From Neorhizobium tomejilense (GTDB lineage Bacteria > Pseudomonadota > Alphaproteobacteria > Rhizobiales > Rhizobiaceae): a stretch of 64,000 nt of DNA. Shown piece by piece: positions 34,402 through 43,295 of this stretch; the stretch's first letter is position 1, and each line of letters starts with the position of its first letter. A program made the translations under genes and the position numbers. The notes beneath the pieces were generated by a model that was not told where the DNA came from, made no database searches, and saw only the letters and a list, made by a program, of their open reading frames with translations. The stretch lies in contig PVBG01000011.1 in NCBI GenBank assembly GCA_002968845.1, positions 145,169-209,168 of the forward strand, read 5' to 3'.

Positions 34402-35934
34402 ATGGATATGACCCGCCCGGCCCATGTGCCGCTTGTCGCCAACCACCGCCAGCGGTTGGTGATCTTCTGCTTTTTGCTGACGGCGCTGTTCATGGCGACG
34501 CTGGACAACCAGATCGTCTCGACGGCGCTGCCGACGATTATCGGCGAGTTCGGCGAACTGGAGCGCTTCGGCTGGGTCGGCTCGGCCTATCTTCTCGCCA
34601 GCAGCACCTCGATGCCGATCTACGGCAAGCTCGGCGATCTGTTCGGCCGCAAATACGTGATGCTGGCGGCGATCGTCATCTTCACCGTCGGTTCGCTGAC
34701 CTGCGGGCTTGCCTGGTCGATGGATTCGCTGATCGCCTCGCGCGTGCTGCAGGGCTTTGGCGGCGGCGGCATCATGGTATCGATCTTCTCCATCAATGCC
34801 GACCTGTTCGAGCCGCGCGAGCGGGCGAAATACCAGAGCTATTCGAGCTTGGTGATCATGGCCTCCGGCAGCCTCGGCCCGCTGCTCGGCGGCACGATGA
34901 GCGAACTGTTCGGCTGGCGGTCCATCTTCCTGATCAACCTCCCGGTCGGCATCGTCGCGGTCACCGGCATTTCGCTTCTGCTTCCCTATCGCCGCCCGAT
35001 CCGCAAACCGAAGATCGATTATCTCGGCGCCGTCCTCCTGGCGGGAACCGTTGCGAGCATCGTCGTCTGGGCCGACAGCGTCACGCTGTTCGGCTCGCTG
35101 GTCGCCTGGCAGTCGATGGTCGTCGTGGCGGTCGGCACCCTCTGTGCCATCCTCTGGGTCATCGTCGAGGGCAAGGTGCCCGAGCCGATCGTGCCGCTGA
35201 AACTCTTCCGCGATTCGACCTTTTCGTTGTTCCTGATCGTCTCCTTCTGCACCGGTGCGGTGGCGATCGGCATGGCGAACTATTTTGCGCTCTTCCTGCA
35301 GACGACCACCGGCCTGTCGCCGACGACCGCGAGCTTCTGCTTTGTCGCCACGACCCTCGGCATCGTCATCGGCTCGATCTCGACCGGCCGGCTGATCTCG
35401 ATCACCGGCCGCTACAAGCCGTTCACGCTGATCGGTCTGTCGCTGAATATCGTTGCCCTGTTCATCTTCTCGCAGCTACCGGTCGGAACCCCGATCTATG
35501 TCATTCTCGGCTTCATGCTGATGCAGGGCCTGGCGATCGGCTTCGGCCAGCAGGCGCCGATCATCGGCGTACAGAATTCAGCCCCCCGCGAGGACGTCGG
35601 CGCGGCAACCGGCGCCGTGACGCTGATGCGCATGGCCGGCGCCTCGATCGCCATCTCGGTCTATGGCGCAATCGTCGCCGCCGGCATCAGGGGCGTCGGC
35701 ACCAGCATTCCGGGCGTCGAGGACATCGGCTCGCTGACGCCGCTGATGATGCTCGCATTGCCCGAGCCGTCACGGATCGCGGTCCACACGCTCTATACCG
35801 AGGCCTTCACGCCGGTGTTCCTAGCCGGCAGCGCCATGGCGCTGATCGGCCTCATCGCCGCCCTGATGCTGAAACCGGTCCGCCTGCCGCAGGCGGTGAT
35901 GGCCGAAAACAAGCCGGCCGCCGCCTCGGAGTGA
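34402..35934 (+). CDS. MFS drug exporter, DHA2 family (14 membrane segments)
   Basis: 510 residues, EmrB-like. Starts with LTALFMATLDNQIVSTALPTI (motif of DHA2 family), then YGKLGDLFGRK as motif A and a long hydrophobic chain with 14 predicted segments. ATG 34408 is an alternative start. Exports hydrophobic toxicants by proton antiport; regulated by the divergent MarR gene. Confidence 0.92.
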   Translation: MDMTRPAHVPLVANHRQRLVIFCFLLTALFMATLDNQIVSTALPTIIGEFGELERFGWVGSAYLLASSTSMPIYGKLGDLFGRKYVMLAAIVIFTVGSLTCGLAWSMDSLIASRVLQGFGGGGIMVSIFSINADLFEPRERAKYQSYSSLVIMASGSLGPLLGGTMSELFGWRSIFLINLPVGIVAVTGISLLLPYRRPIRKPKIDYLGAVLLAGTVASIVVWADSVTLFGSLVAWQSMVVVAVGTLCAILWVIVEGKVPEPIVPLKLFRDSTFSLFLIVSFCTGAVAIGMANYFALFLQTTTGLSPTTASFCFVATTLGIVIGSISTGRLISITGRYKPFTLIGLSLNIVALFIFSQLPVGTPIYVILGFMLMQGLAIGFGQQAPIIGVQNSAPREDVGAATGAVTLMRMAGASIAISVYGAIVAAGIRGVGTSIPGVEDIGSLTPLMMLALPEPSRIAVHTLYTEAFTPVFLAGSAMALIGLIAALMLKPVRLPQAVMAENKPAAASE

Positions 35935-35971
35935 TCTGGCGTAGCGCCGCTTTTGTCCTATCTTCAAGGGC

Positions 35972-36982
35972 ATGAAACCAGAGGCGCTGCTTCATCCCAC
36001 CCCGGCCGGGCTGTTCTGTCCTATCGGCCGTTTCCATGTCGATCCGGTCCGTCCCGTCGAGCGGGCGCTCATCACCCACGGCCATTCCGACCACGCCCGC
36101 GCCGGCCATGCGAAGGTCCTGGCGACCCGCCAGACGCTCGACATCATGCGGCTGCGCTACGGCGAGGATTTTTGTGGCGAGGAACAGGCAGCCGCCTTCG
36201 GCGAGGAGATCGATGTCGACGGTGTGCGGGTGAGTTTCCATCCCGCCGGCCATGTGCTCGGCTCGGCCCAAATCGCCATCGAGAGGCAAGGTCTGCGGAT
36301 CGTGGTTTCGGGCGATTACAAGCGCGGCATCGATCCTACCTGCGCCTCCTTCGTGCCGGTCGCCTGCGACGTCTTCATTACCGAGGCGACCTTCGGCCTG
36401 CCGGTTTTCCACCACCCGGACCCGAAAGACGAGATCGACAAGCTGCTCACCTCGCTGAAACAGTTCCCCGAGCGCAGCCATCTCGTCGGCGCCTATGCGC
36501 TCGGCAAGGCGCAGCGGGTGATCCGGCTGATCCGCGATTGCGGGTATTCCGAGCCGATCTTCATCCATGGCGCCTTGGCAAAACTCTGCGATTATTATGT
36601 CGGTCAAGGCATCGATCTCGGCGACATAAGACCTGCGACCATCGAGAAGAGCAGCCCCGACGCCTTCAAGGGCGCCGTCATCGTCGGCCCACCCTCGGCC
36701 TTCCAGGATCGCTGGGCGCGCCGCTTCAACGAACCGCTGATCGCCTTTGCCTCTGGCTGGATGATGGTGCGCCAGCGTGCCAAGCAGGGGGGCGTCGAAC
36801 TGCCGCTGGTCATCTCCGATCACTGCGACTGGCCGGAACTGCTGTCGACCATCGAGGAGATCGGCCCATCTGAAGTCTGGGTGACGCACGGCCGCGAGGA
36901 GGCGCTGGTGCGGTGGTGCGAACTGAAGAACATTCCCGCCCGGCCGCTGCATCTGGTGGGTTACGAGGATGAGGGGGATTGA
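35972..36982 (+). CDS. Ligase-associated DNA exonuclease (metallo-beta-lactamase fold)
   Basis: 336 residues. The metal motif HGHSDHARAG is at 39-48 and HPAGHVLGSAQI at about 89-100, as in the RNase-J/CPSF-73 and SNM1-like nucleases. It matches the ligase-associated exonuclease found next to the ATP-dependent ligase in many alphaproteobacteria. The ligase gene follows after a repeat element. The helicase and PdeM-like partners of that system are not seen in this window. Confidence 0.88.
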   Translation: MKPEALLHPTPAGLFCPIGRFHVDPVRPVERALITHGHSDHARAGHAKVLATRQTLDIMRLRYGEDFCGEEQAAAFGEEIDVDGVRVSFHPAGHVLGSAQIAIERQGLRIVVSGDYKRGIDPTCASFVPVACDVFITEATFGLPVFHHPDPKDEIDKLLTSLKQFPERSHLVGAYALGKAQRVIRLIRDCGYSEPIFIHGALAKLCDYYVGQGIDLGDIRPATIEKSSPDAFKGAVIVGPPSAFQDRWARRFNEPLIAFASGWMMVRQRAKQGGVELPLVISDHCDWPELLSTIEEIGPSEVWVTHGREEALVRWCELKNIPARPLHLVGYEDEGD

Positions 36983-37014
36983 TGGAGATGGACAATATTC
37001 GTTGTGCCACCAGT

Positions 37015-37229
37015 ACCCCTCTCTGCCCTGCCGGGCATCTCCCCCTCAAGGGGGGAGATCGGCAAGTGGTATGGCCATCGCCATTCTTCAAAGACAAAAC
37101 CCCTCCCCAACCCCTCCCCACAAGGGGGAGGGGCTTCGCTGCCACGCGTTGCCGCCGAGATAGGGGCGAGACATTGCCACGAATCTTCTCCCCCCTTGTG
37201 GGGGAGATGGCCGGCAGGCCAGAAGGGGT
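37015..37229. repeat. RIME-like palindromic repeats between exonuclease and ligase
   Basis: A CCCTGCCGGGCATCTCCCC arm at the left and GGGGGAGATGGCCGGCAGG at the right frame 215 bases, with a CCCTCCCC/GGGGAGGGG hairpin inside. No gene. Confidence 0.8.
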
Positions 37230-37250
37230 CTTTCTTCGGGAGGCCACGCC

Positions 37251-38876
37251 ATGAAACCCTTCGCCACCCTCCTGGACCGCCTCGTCCTCACCCCATCCCG
37301 AAACGGCAAGCTCACCCTTCTCGCCGACTATTTTCGCGATACGCCCGATCCCGACCGTGGCTACGGCCTGGCCGCTCTCGCCGGCGGGCTCGACCTGAAA
37401 AGCGTCAAGCCGGCCATGCTGCGCGACCTCGTGCTGGAACGCATGGACCCGGTCCTCTTCCAGTATTCCTACGACTATGTCGGCGATCTCGCCGAGACCA
37501 TCTCGCTGGTGTGGGACGGCACCCGCAAGGACGAAATCGATGACGAGCACCAGCCGCGCTTAAGCGAAGTCGTCACCAGAATGAACTCGCTCGGCCGCAC
37601 CGAGGTGCGCTCCGCCGTCCGCGATCTGCTCGACAAGCTCGATACGTCGAGCCGCTTTGCCTTCCTGAAGCTCGTCACCGGTGCGCTGCGCATCGGCGTC
37701 TCCGCCCGCCTCGCCAAGCAGGCGCTGTCTGACATGAGCGGAAAGGACGTCACCGAGATCGAGACGCTCTGGCACGGATTGACGCCACCCTATGAACCGC
37801 TCTTCGCCTGGCTGGAGGGCAGGGCGGAAAAGCCGGTCCTCGCGACGCCGGCGATCTTCCACTCGGTCATGCTGGCCAATCCGGTGGAGACGGGCGATCT
37901 CGAAAAGCTGGACCCCGCCGACTACGCCGCCGAGTGGAAATGGGATGGCATCCGCGTGCAGATGTCGAGCTACGGCGGCACCAGAAAACTCTATTCCCGG
38001 TCCGGCGACGACATCACCGGCGCCTTTCCGGATGTCGTCGGGTCGATCAATTTCGAAGGCGTCATCGACGGCGAACTTCTGGTCGGCGGCACCGCCCGCT
38101 CCAACAATCCGACCCGCACCTTCTCCGACCTGCAGCAGCGGCTGAACCGCAAGACGGTGACGGCCAAGATGCTCGACGACTATCCCGCCTTCGTGCGCGC
38201 CTATGACCTGCTGTTCGAAAGCGACCTCGATATCCGCGCCGAAAGTTTTCTTGAACGCCGCAGACGCCTCGGCGACATCATCCAGCGGGCGCCGCATGAC
38301 CGTTTCGATCTTTCCGATCTCGTGCCCTTCACCACCTGGGATGAGCTCGACCGCATCCGCATCGCCCCGCCCGATCCGGTCATCGAAGGGGTGATGATCA
38401 AGCGAAAGGACAGCCCATACCAGGCCGGCCGCCTCAAGGGGCCGTGGTTCAAGTGGAAGCGGGACCCCTACAATATCGACGCGGTGATGCTCTATGCCCA
38501 GCGCGGCCACGGCAAGCGGTCGAGCTATTATTCCGACTTCACCTTCGGCGTCTGGGCCGAAACGCCTGATGGCGAGGAACTGGTGCCGGTCGGAAAAGCC
38601 TATTTCGGCTTTACCGATGCGGAGCTCGAAGTGCTCGACAAGTTCGTGCGCGACAACACGGTCGACCGTTTCGGGCCGGTCCGGGCGGTGCGTGCGGAAC
38701 CGGATTTCGGTTTCGTGCTGGAAGTCGCCTTCGAGGGCATCAACCGCTCGACCCGCCACAAGTCGGGCGTCGCCATGCGCTTTCCGCGGATCGCCCGCCT
38801 GCGCCAGGACAAGCTGCCGCGCGATGCCGACCGGCTGGCGACGCTCACGGCAATGGTGGAGGCACGCGAGGGTTGA
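37251..38876 (+). CDS. ATP-dependent DNA ligase (cisplatin damage response type)
   Basis: 541 residues. Seals nicks with ATP. The adenylation lysine is in EWKWDGIR (about 229-236), followed by EGVIDGELLVG and EGVMIKRKDSPYQAG and the C-terminal OB domain with GPWFKWKRDPYNIDAVMLY. N-terminal 200 residues form the DNA-binding domain. Matches the ligase partner of the exonuclease upstream; role in cross-link or alkylation repair is known for the family. Confidence 0.92.
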   Translation: MKPFATLLDRLVLTPSRNGKLTLLADYFRDTPDPDRGYGLAALAGGLDLKSVKPAMLRDLVLERMDPVLFQYSYDYVGDLAETISLVWDGTRKDEIDDEHQPRLSEVVTRMNSLGRTEVRSAVRDLLDKLDTSSRFAFLKLVTGALRIGVSARLAKQALSDMSGKDVTEIETLWHGLTPPYEPLFAWLEGRAEKPVLATPAIFHSVMLANPVETGDLEKLDPADYAAEWKWDGIRVQMSSYGGTRKLYSRSGDDITGAFPDVVGSINFEGVIDGELLVGGTARSNNPTRTFSDLQQRLNRKTVTAKMLDDYPAFVRAYDLLFESDLDIRAESFLERRRRLGDIIQRAPHDRFDLSDLVPFTTWDELDRIRIAPPDPVIEGVMIKRKDSPYQAGRLKGPWFKWKRDPYNIDAVMLYAQRGHGKRSSYYSDFTFGVWAETPDGEELVPVGKAYFGFTDAELEVLDKFVRDNTVDRFGPVRAVRAEPDFGFVLEVAFEGINRSTRHKSGVAMRFPRIARLRQDKLPRDADRLATLTAMVEAREG

Positions 38877-38940
38877 ATGTAGCCAAATTCGCCTATCTAA
38901 ACCGCGATATTGCAGATCTTGGTTCCCGGGGGATAACCAC

Positions 38941-39147
38941 ATGACGAAATCGAGCTTTGTCATCAAGTGCATTGTCGCGCTCATCGGCTGCGTCGCAGCC
39001 GCTTATGTCGGCCAGGAACTTTTGGGCGGCGCTGCCCTCGGATGGGTGGTCGGCGGCGCTGTTCTTGGCGTGACTGCCGGGCCGTTTCTTCAGGCGCTCG
39101 TTCAGTGGCGCAAGGAGAAGGATGCGATGCGCGCGAAGAGGCTGTAG
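38941..39147 (+). CDS. Small hydrophobic protein
   Basis: 68 residues with hydrophobic segments 6-24 and 30-52 (GWVVGGAVLGVTAGPFLQAL), and a positive C-terminus (RKEKDAMRAKR). GGGGGATAACC gives a good ribosome site. Probably a small inner-membrane protein; not recognised further. Confidence 0.7.
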   Translation: MTKSSFVIKCIVALIGCVAAAYVGQELLGGAALGWVVGGAVLGVTAGPFLQALVQWRKEKDAMRAKRL

Positions 39148-39256
39148 GCAATCCAAGCCTCGGGTTTTCCTATGAAGTTCGCGAATGAGTGAATGGACAG
39201 CGTTTCCTGCAAATGCTGATATCGGCCCGGCGAAACGCTCTTCAGGCTCATCACAT

Positions 39257-40210
39257 ATGACAGATCACCGCATTCTTCCTTCCCGAAATCTCATGGAAGA
39301 CGGCGGTCTGACCCGCCGTACCCTGCTGGCTGGCGCCGCCGGCCTCTCGATTGCGGCCATGCTGCCGGCCGAGGCTCTCGCGGAGTTTCCCGCTCCCGAG
39401 GTCCCGCCGCTCGAAAAGCAGGATTACGGCGATGCTCGCCGGCATTTCCACACCAACCTCATCCGCAAGGGCCCGTCCCCCGAACAGTCGCCCCCGCTCG
39501 GCACGCCCGCCGGTTCGAAGAAGGTGATGTATCGCGGCGGACCGGACGGCTCGATCGAGCTGATCGCCTGGATCTCGCCCTACGAGCCCTCCGCGAAACT
39601 GAAGCCCGCAGTCCTTTTCCTGCATGGCGGCAACGCCACGGGCGACGGCCATTGGGAACTGATGAAGGCCTATTGGGAGGCGGGTTACGTCGTCATGCTG
39701 CCCTCGTTCCGCGGCGAAAACGGCCAGGCAGGCAATTATTCGGGCTTCTACGACGAGACTTCGGACGCGCTTGCGGCAGCCGCCTATCTGGAGCAACTGC
39801 CGGGGATCGACAAGAACCGCTTCTTCCTCGCCGGCCATTCGAATGGCGGCACGCTGGCGCTGCTCGCCTCGATGACGCGAAAGTTCCGCGCCTCGGCGCC
39901 GATCTCGGCCGGCGTCAATTCCTGGCGTTATTTCGGTCGGTTCGAGCGGGAAATGCGTTTCGACGAGAGCGACCAGAAGGAATTCATCATGCGCTCCTCG
40001 GTCTGCTTCGGCCACAGCCTCAAATGCCCGACGCTTCTGCTGCGCGGCACCGAGGAACGGCCCTTCGACGCCGATCACCGGCTGCTGATGGACCGGGCGA
40101 AATCCGCCGGCGTTGAGATCGAGGCCAAGCTCCTGCCGGGCAACCACAACGGCGTTGTGCCGGGCGCGGTTGCCGAAAGCATCCGCTTCTTCAACCAGGT
40201 CACGGGTTGA
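39257..40210 (+). CDS. Tat-secreted alpha/beta hydrolase
   Basis: 317 residues from ATG 39257. Tat signal at the N-terminus (LTRRTLLAGAAGLSIAA, ending near AEALA). The hydrolase fold has HGGNATG as oxyanion region and a nucleophile serine in AGHSNGGTLALLAS; the final histidine is in GNHNGVVPG. Similar to prolyl oligopeptidase family enzymes. Substrate unknown; periplasmic. Confidence 0.85.
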   Translation: MTDHRILPSRNLMEDGGLTRRTLLAGAAGLSIAAMLPAEALAEFPAPEVPPLEKQDYGDARRHFHTNLIRKGPSPEQSPPLGTPAGSKKVMYRGGPDGSIELIAWISPYEPSAKLKPAVLFLHGGNATGDGHWELMKAYWEAGYVVMLPSFRGENGQAGNYSGFYDETSDALAAAAYLEQLPGIDKNRFFLAGHSNGGTLALLASMTRKFRASAPISAGVNSWRYFGRFEREMRFDESDQKEFIMRSSVCFGHSLKCPTLLLRGTEERPFDADHRLLMDRAKSAGVEIEAKLLPGNHNGVVPGAVAESIRFFNQVTG

Positions 40211-40236
40211 GGCCGAGCCTTCGCCGGAGCGCATAT

Positions 40237-40656
40237 ATGAGCGGTAGCAAAGGAATGGATTGGGGCGGGCCGATCATCGTCTTCGATGCGATGTGCGTCC
40301 TGTGTTCGGCCAACGCCCAGTTCGTGCTTCGGCACGATCGCGCCGCAAGGTTCCGCTTGGCGTCGATGCAGGGCGAGGTCGGCACAGCACTTTACCGTCG
40401 GTGCGGGATCGATCCTGAAAACCCCGAAACCATGGTCGTCGTGGACGGGCAGAGCGTCCTGCGCGACAGCGATGCGGTCCTGGCAATCTATGAAGGGCTC
40501 GGATGGCCCTGGAAGGCGCTGTCGATCGTCAGGCTGGTGCCGCGGTTCATTCGCGATCCGCTTTATCGCCTGATTGCCAGAAATCGCTATCGCATCTTCG
40601 GACGGCGAGAGGCCTGCTGGCTTCCGTCACCGGAACAGGCTCGTCGCATCCTGTGA
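40237..40656 (+). CDS. DCC family thiol-disulfide oxidoreductase-like protein (DUF393)
   Basis: 139 residues. IVFDAMCVLCSANAQF contains the DxxCxxC motif of the family, close to thioredoxin-like proteins. Start at ATG 40237; 26 bases after the hydrolase stop. Enzymatic role unproven. Confidence 0.82.
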   Translation: MSGSKGMDWGGPIIVFDAMCVLCSANAQFVLRHDRAARFRLASMQGEVGTALYRRCGIDPENPETMVVVDGQSVLRDSDAVLAIYEGLGWPWKALSIVRLVPRFIRDPLYRLIARNRYRIFGRREACWLPSPEQARRIL

Positions 40657-40688
40657 AGCCGCATCCTGTGAAGAGGGTGTCGTAAAAA

Positions 40689-41570
40689 TTACCCGAACAT
40701 CAGCGACCGGTGCGTCCCCGCGCCGGCCATGGCGCCGTCACCGACGGAAATCGCCACCGAGCCCGCCGCGCGGGCTGCATCGCCGCAGGCGAAAACGCCG
40801 GGAATGCTGGTCTGCTGGGTCATGTCGGTGCGGATGAACTTGCCCACCGGGCCGTCCTCCAGGGCGCAGCCGAGCTGTTCGGCAATGGGACTTGCCAATT
40901 CCGTTCGGGACAGCACGAAAAGTCCGGCAAAACTCAAGGCCCGGCCATCCTGCAGCAGGATTTCGGCATGGCCGCCGATCGATGAGATCGGGGTTTCCTC
41001 AATGGTGACGCCGCGCGCCGCCAGCTGGCCAGCCTGTTTCTCGTCAGGCCGGAACGCATCGTTGAGCAACAGGGTGGTCGGTCCCCAGTCGGGCAGCATC
41101 AGCGCGTGATGCATCGACATGGCGGAGACGCCGATCACGCCGACCTGTCCGCGGTTCAATTCGTAACCGTGGCAATAGGGGCAATGAAAGACACTTTTGC
41201 CCCACCTGTCGATCAGGCCGGGGACCTCGGGCAGGTGGTCCCTGACGCCCATGGCGAGCACCAGCCGTTTCGCCGCAAGCTCTTTACCGCCTGATGTCAC
41301 CGAGAAACCGGCTTCGCTTTTCCGGGCATCGTCGGCCCGTGCGTCGAGCCATTCGACGGTCGGATAGGCCATCAGCTGGGAGCGGGCCTCGCCGGCGATG
41401 ATCTCGGGCCGTTCCCCGTCGCGGCTGAGGAACCCATGAGAAGTCTCGGCAAAACGGTTTCTGCGGCGGCCGTCGTCTATGACGAGGACGCGCCGCCGGG
41501 CGCGGGCGAGCTGCAGGGCGGCGGAGAGGCCGGCATAGCTGCCGCCGATGACGATCGCTTCGTAATCCAT
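40689..41570 (-). CDS. Thioredoxin reductase-like FAD/NAD(P) oxidoreductase
   Basis: 293 residues. FAD motif IGGSYAGLSAALQLARA at 8-24, a redox cysteine pair CPYC at about 131-134 and CGDAAR near the C-terminus. The paired cysteines and length resemble thioredoxin reductase, but similar flavoproteins pair with other partners. Divergent from an Rrf2 regulator with a large shared palindrome. Confidence 0.88.
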   Translation of the reverse strand: MDYEAIVIGGSYAGLSAALQLARARRRVLVIDDGRRRNRFAETSHGFLSRDGERPEIIAGEARSQLMAYPTVEWLDARADDARKSEAGFSVTSGGKELAAKRLVLAMGVRDHLPEVPGLIDRWGKSVFHCPYCHGYELNRGQVGVIGVSAMSMHHALMLPDWGPTTLLLNDAFRPDEKQAGQLAARGVTIEETPISSIGGHAEILLQDGRALSFAGLFVLSRTELASPIAEQLGCALEDGPVGKFIRTDMTQQTSIPGVFACGDAARAAGSVAISVGDGAMAGAGTHRSLMFG

Positions 41571-41595
41571 GCGAAATCCTCCTCATGAGTCTTGA

Positions 41596-41650
41596 AACAA
41601 CATAAGTTACATGATGGCGTGCGGTCAATAGGTTCGTAACTTATGTTGTT
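41596..41650. promoter_or_regulatory. Perfect 15-base inverted repeat, Rrf2 operator candidate
   Basis: AACAACATAAGTTAC (41596-41610) and GTAACTTATGTTGTT (41636-41650) are exact reverse complements, 25 bases apart. They lie between the divergent thioredoxin reductase-like gene and the Rrf2 gene. Centres are 40 bases apart, about four helical turns. Confidence 0.75.
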
Positions 41651-41706
41651 GCGAATGAATGCGCGTGTTAGGAATGCATGGCCGATAACGCGTAGGGAGC
41701 GCCGCG

Positions 41707-42174
41707 ATGAGACATGACAGCCGCCTGTCCCGCATGCTGCATGTGCTGATCCATATGGATCGCCACGAAGGCGCGGCCACGTCGGAAACCATTGCCGCGA
41801 TGCTCAACACCAATCCGGTCGTGGTCCGCCGCACCATGGCGGGGCTTAGGCAGAAGGGCTATGTGAGCTCGGAGAAGGGCCACGGCGGCGGCTGGAGACT
41901 GGGTCGCCCGCTGTCGGAAATGACGTTGCTCGATATCTACGAAGCGGTTGGCGAACCTGCGGTCTTTGCGGTCGGCCCTGCCTGCGACCAGCCGGCATGC
42001 CTGGTGGAGCAGGCGGTCAATGCAGCCCTTTCCGAAGCTTTCGAGGAGGCAGAAAAGCTGCTTCTCAGCCGCTTCGGCAAGGTGACGCTGGCAGATATCG
42101 CCCGCGATTTCGATGCTCGCATGGCACGCCATCCTGCATTGGTGGCCCATGCCGGTGCTGGCTGGCACGCGTGA
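41707..42174 (+). CDS. Rrf2 family regulator (YwnA-like)
   Basis: 155 residues; MRHDSRLSRMLHVLIHMDRHEG, a winged helix at about 5-65 with NPVVVRRTMAGLRQKGYV and GHGGGWRLGRPLSEMTL. Two cysteines in ACDQPACLVEQ could sense oxidants or nitric oxide. Likely represses the divergent reductase. Confidence 0.88.
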   Translation: MRHDSRLSRMLHVLIHMDRHEGAATSETIAAMLNTNPVVVRRTMAGLRQKGYVSSEKGHGGGWRLGRPLSEMTLLDIYEAVGEPAVFAVGPACDQPACLVEQAVNAALSEAFEEAEKLLLSRFGKVTLADIARDFDARMARHPALVAHAGAGWHA

Positions 42175-42247
42175 ACGGTTCCACCAGCTTCGCGCCAGCC
42201 GCATCTGCCATTGTCGGCGGGACTTCATCTGCTGGAAGCGGGTTCCC

Positions 42248-43072
42248 ATGCCATTCTCCTTTCGACCTTTCCGCCGACCCCTTGGCCTTTCCGTCATGCT
42301 CGCCGCGTCCGTGGCGCTCAGTGGCTGCCAAATCCCCTTGGTCACCGATACCAGCCGCATGAACCCGGACGTCTTCGTGCAGCAGACGGCGCCGGTCTTC
42401 AACGTCGCGCCCTATGCCGATCCGCCGTCGAACCAGCCGCCTCCGATGCCGGGCGCCATTCCGCACAAGCGCCAACTCTACCCGTCGACTTTCCACCAGA
42501 CCTATGGACTGCCGGTTTCCAATCCGGTCCACCGGGCCATGTACGGCGTCATCCGCGACGACGGCCACACGCTCCCGGCCATCCCCTATTCGCGCATCGA
42601 TGCCCGGTATCTGCGCCAGGACGTCGATTACCGCACCAACGAAGCCCCGGGCACGATCGTCGTCGACACCAGGGAACGTTACCTCTATCTCGTGCAGCCG
42701 GGCGGCAAGGCGATCCGCTATGGCGTCGGCCTCGGCAAGGCCGGGTTCTCGTGGCAGGGCCGCGGCGTTATTCAGCGCAAGGCGGAATGGCCGCGCTGGA
42801 CGCCGCCGGACGAGATGGTCGCCCGCCAGCCGGACCTGCGCAAATTTTCGGCCGCCGAGGGCGGTGCCAATCCGGGCCTCAACAATCCGCTCGGCGCCCG
42901 CGCGCTCTATATCTTCAAGGATGGCCAGGACACGCTTTACCGCGTGCACGGCACGCCGGACTGGCAGTCCGTCGGCAAGCAGACTTCGTCCGGCTGCGTG
43001 CGCATGCTCAACCAGGATGTCATCGACCTCTTCGACCGCGTGCCTTCGGGCACGGCGATCGTGGTCATCTGA
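42248..43072 (+). CDS. L,D-transpeptidase (YkuD), lipoprotein
   Basis: 274 residues from ATG 42248. A lipobox LSGC ends at residue 27, so the enzyme is anchored. The YkuD domain has HGTPDW and the active-site SSGCVRML with cysteine near 258. Such enzymes form 3-3 cross-links or attach proteins to peptidoglycan in rhizobia. The gene is followed by a terminator and a paralogue. Confidence 0.9.
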   Translation: MPFSFRPFRRPLGLSVMLAASVALSGCQIPLVTDTSRMNPDVFVQQTAPVFNVAPYADPPSNQPPPMPGAIPHKRQLYPSTFHQTYGLPVSNPVHRAMYGVIRDDGHTLPAIPYSRIDARYLRQDVDYRTNEAPGTIVVDTRERYLYLVQPGGKAIRYGVGLGKAGFSWQGRGVIQRKAEWPRWTPPDEMVARQPDLRKFSAAEGGANPGLNNPLGARALYIFKDGQDTLYRVHGTPDWQSVGKQTSSGCVRMLNQDVIDLFDRVPSGTAIVVI

Positions 43073-43102
43073 CCACGGCAATACCTCGTCCAATCGACGG
43101 AA

Positions 43103-43126
43103 AGGGCGGCATTGCCGCTCTTTTTT
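43103..43126 (+). terminator. Rho-independent terminator
   Basis: AGGGCGGC-ATT-GCCGCTCT (one G-U pair) followed by TTTTTT at 43121-43126. Confidence 0.8.
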
Positions 43127-43295
43127 ATTCGTCATCTCAAGGGTTTGAACCGCCGTGTAGGTCTCGTGAATAGTTGATTAAGGACCGCAGACCTATCTTC
43201 CAGTTCAAGGAGCGAGTCGGAACCTTTCGACCGCCCTGCCGTTAAAGAGCGATTTTGCTGTTCCCTGCGTTTACTATCGAGCGGTCCTGCCTCAG

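Noticed and set aside
37251..38876. Ligase as LigD of non-homologous end joining
   Set aside because: There is no polymerase or Ku partner and the neighbour is the ligase-associated exonuclease, which fits the cisplatin-response ligase.
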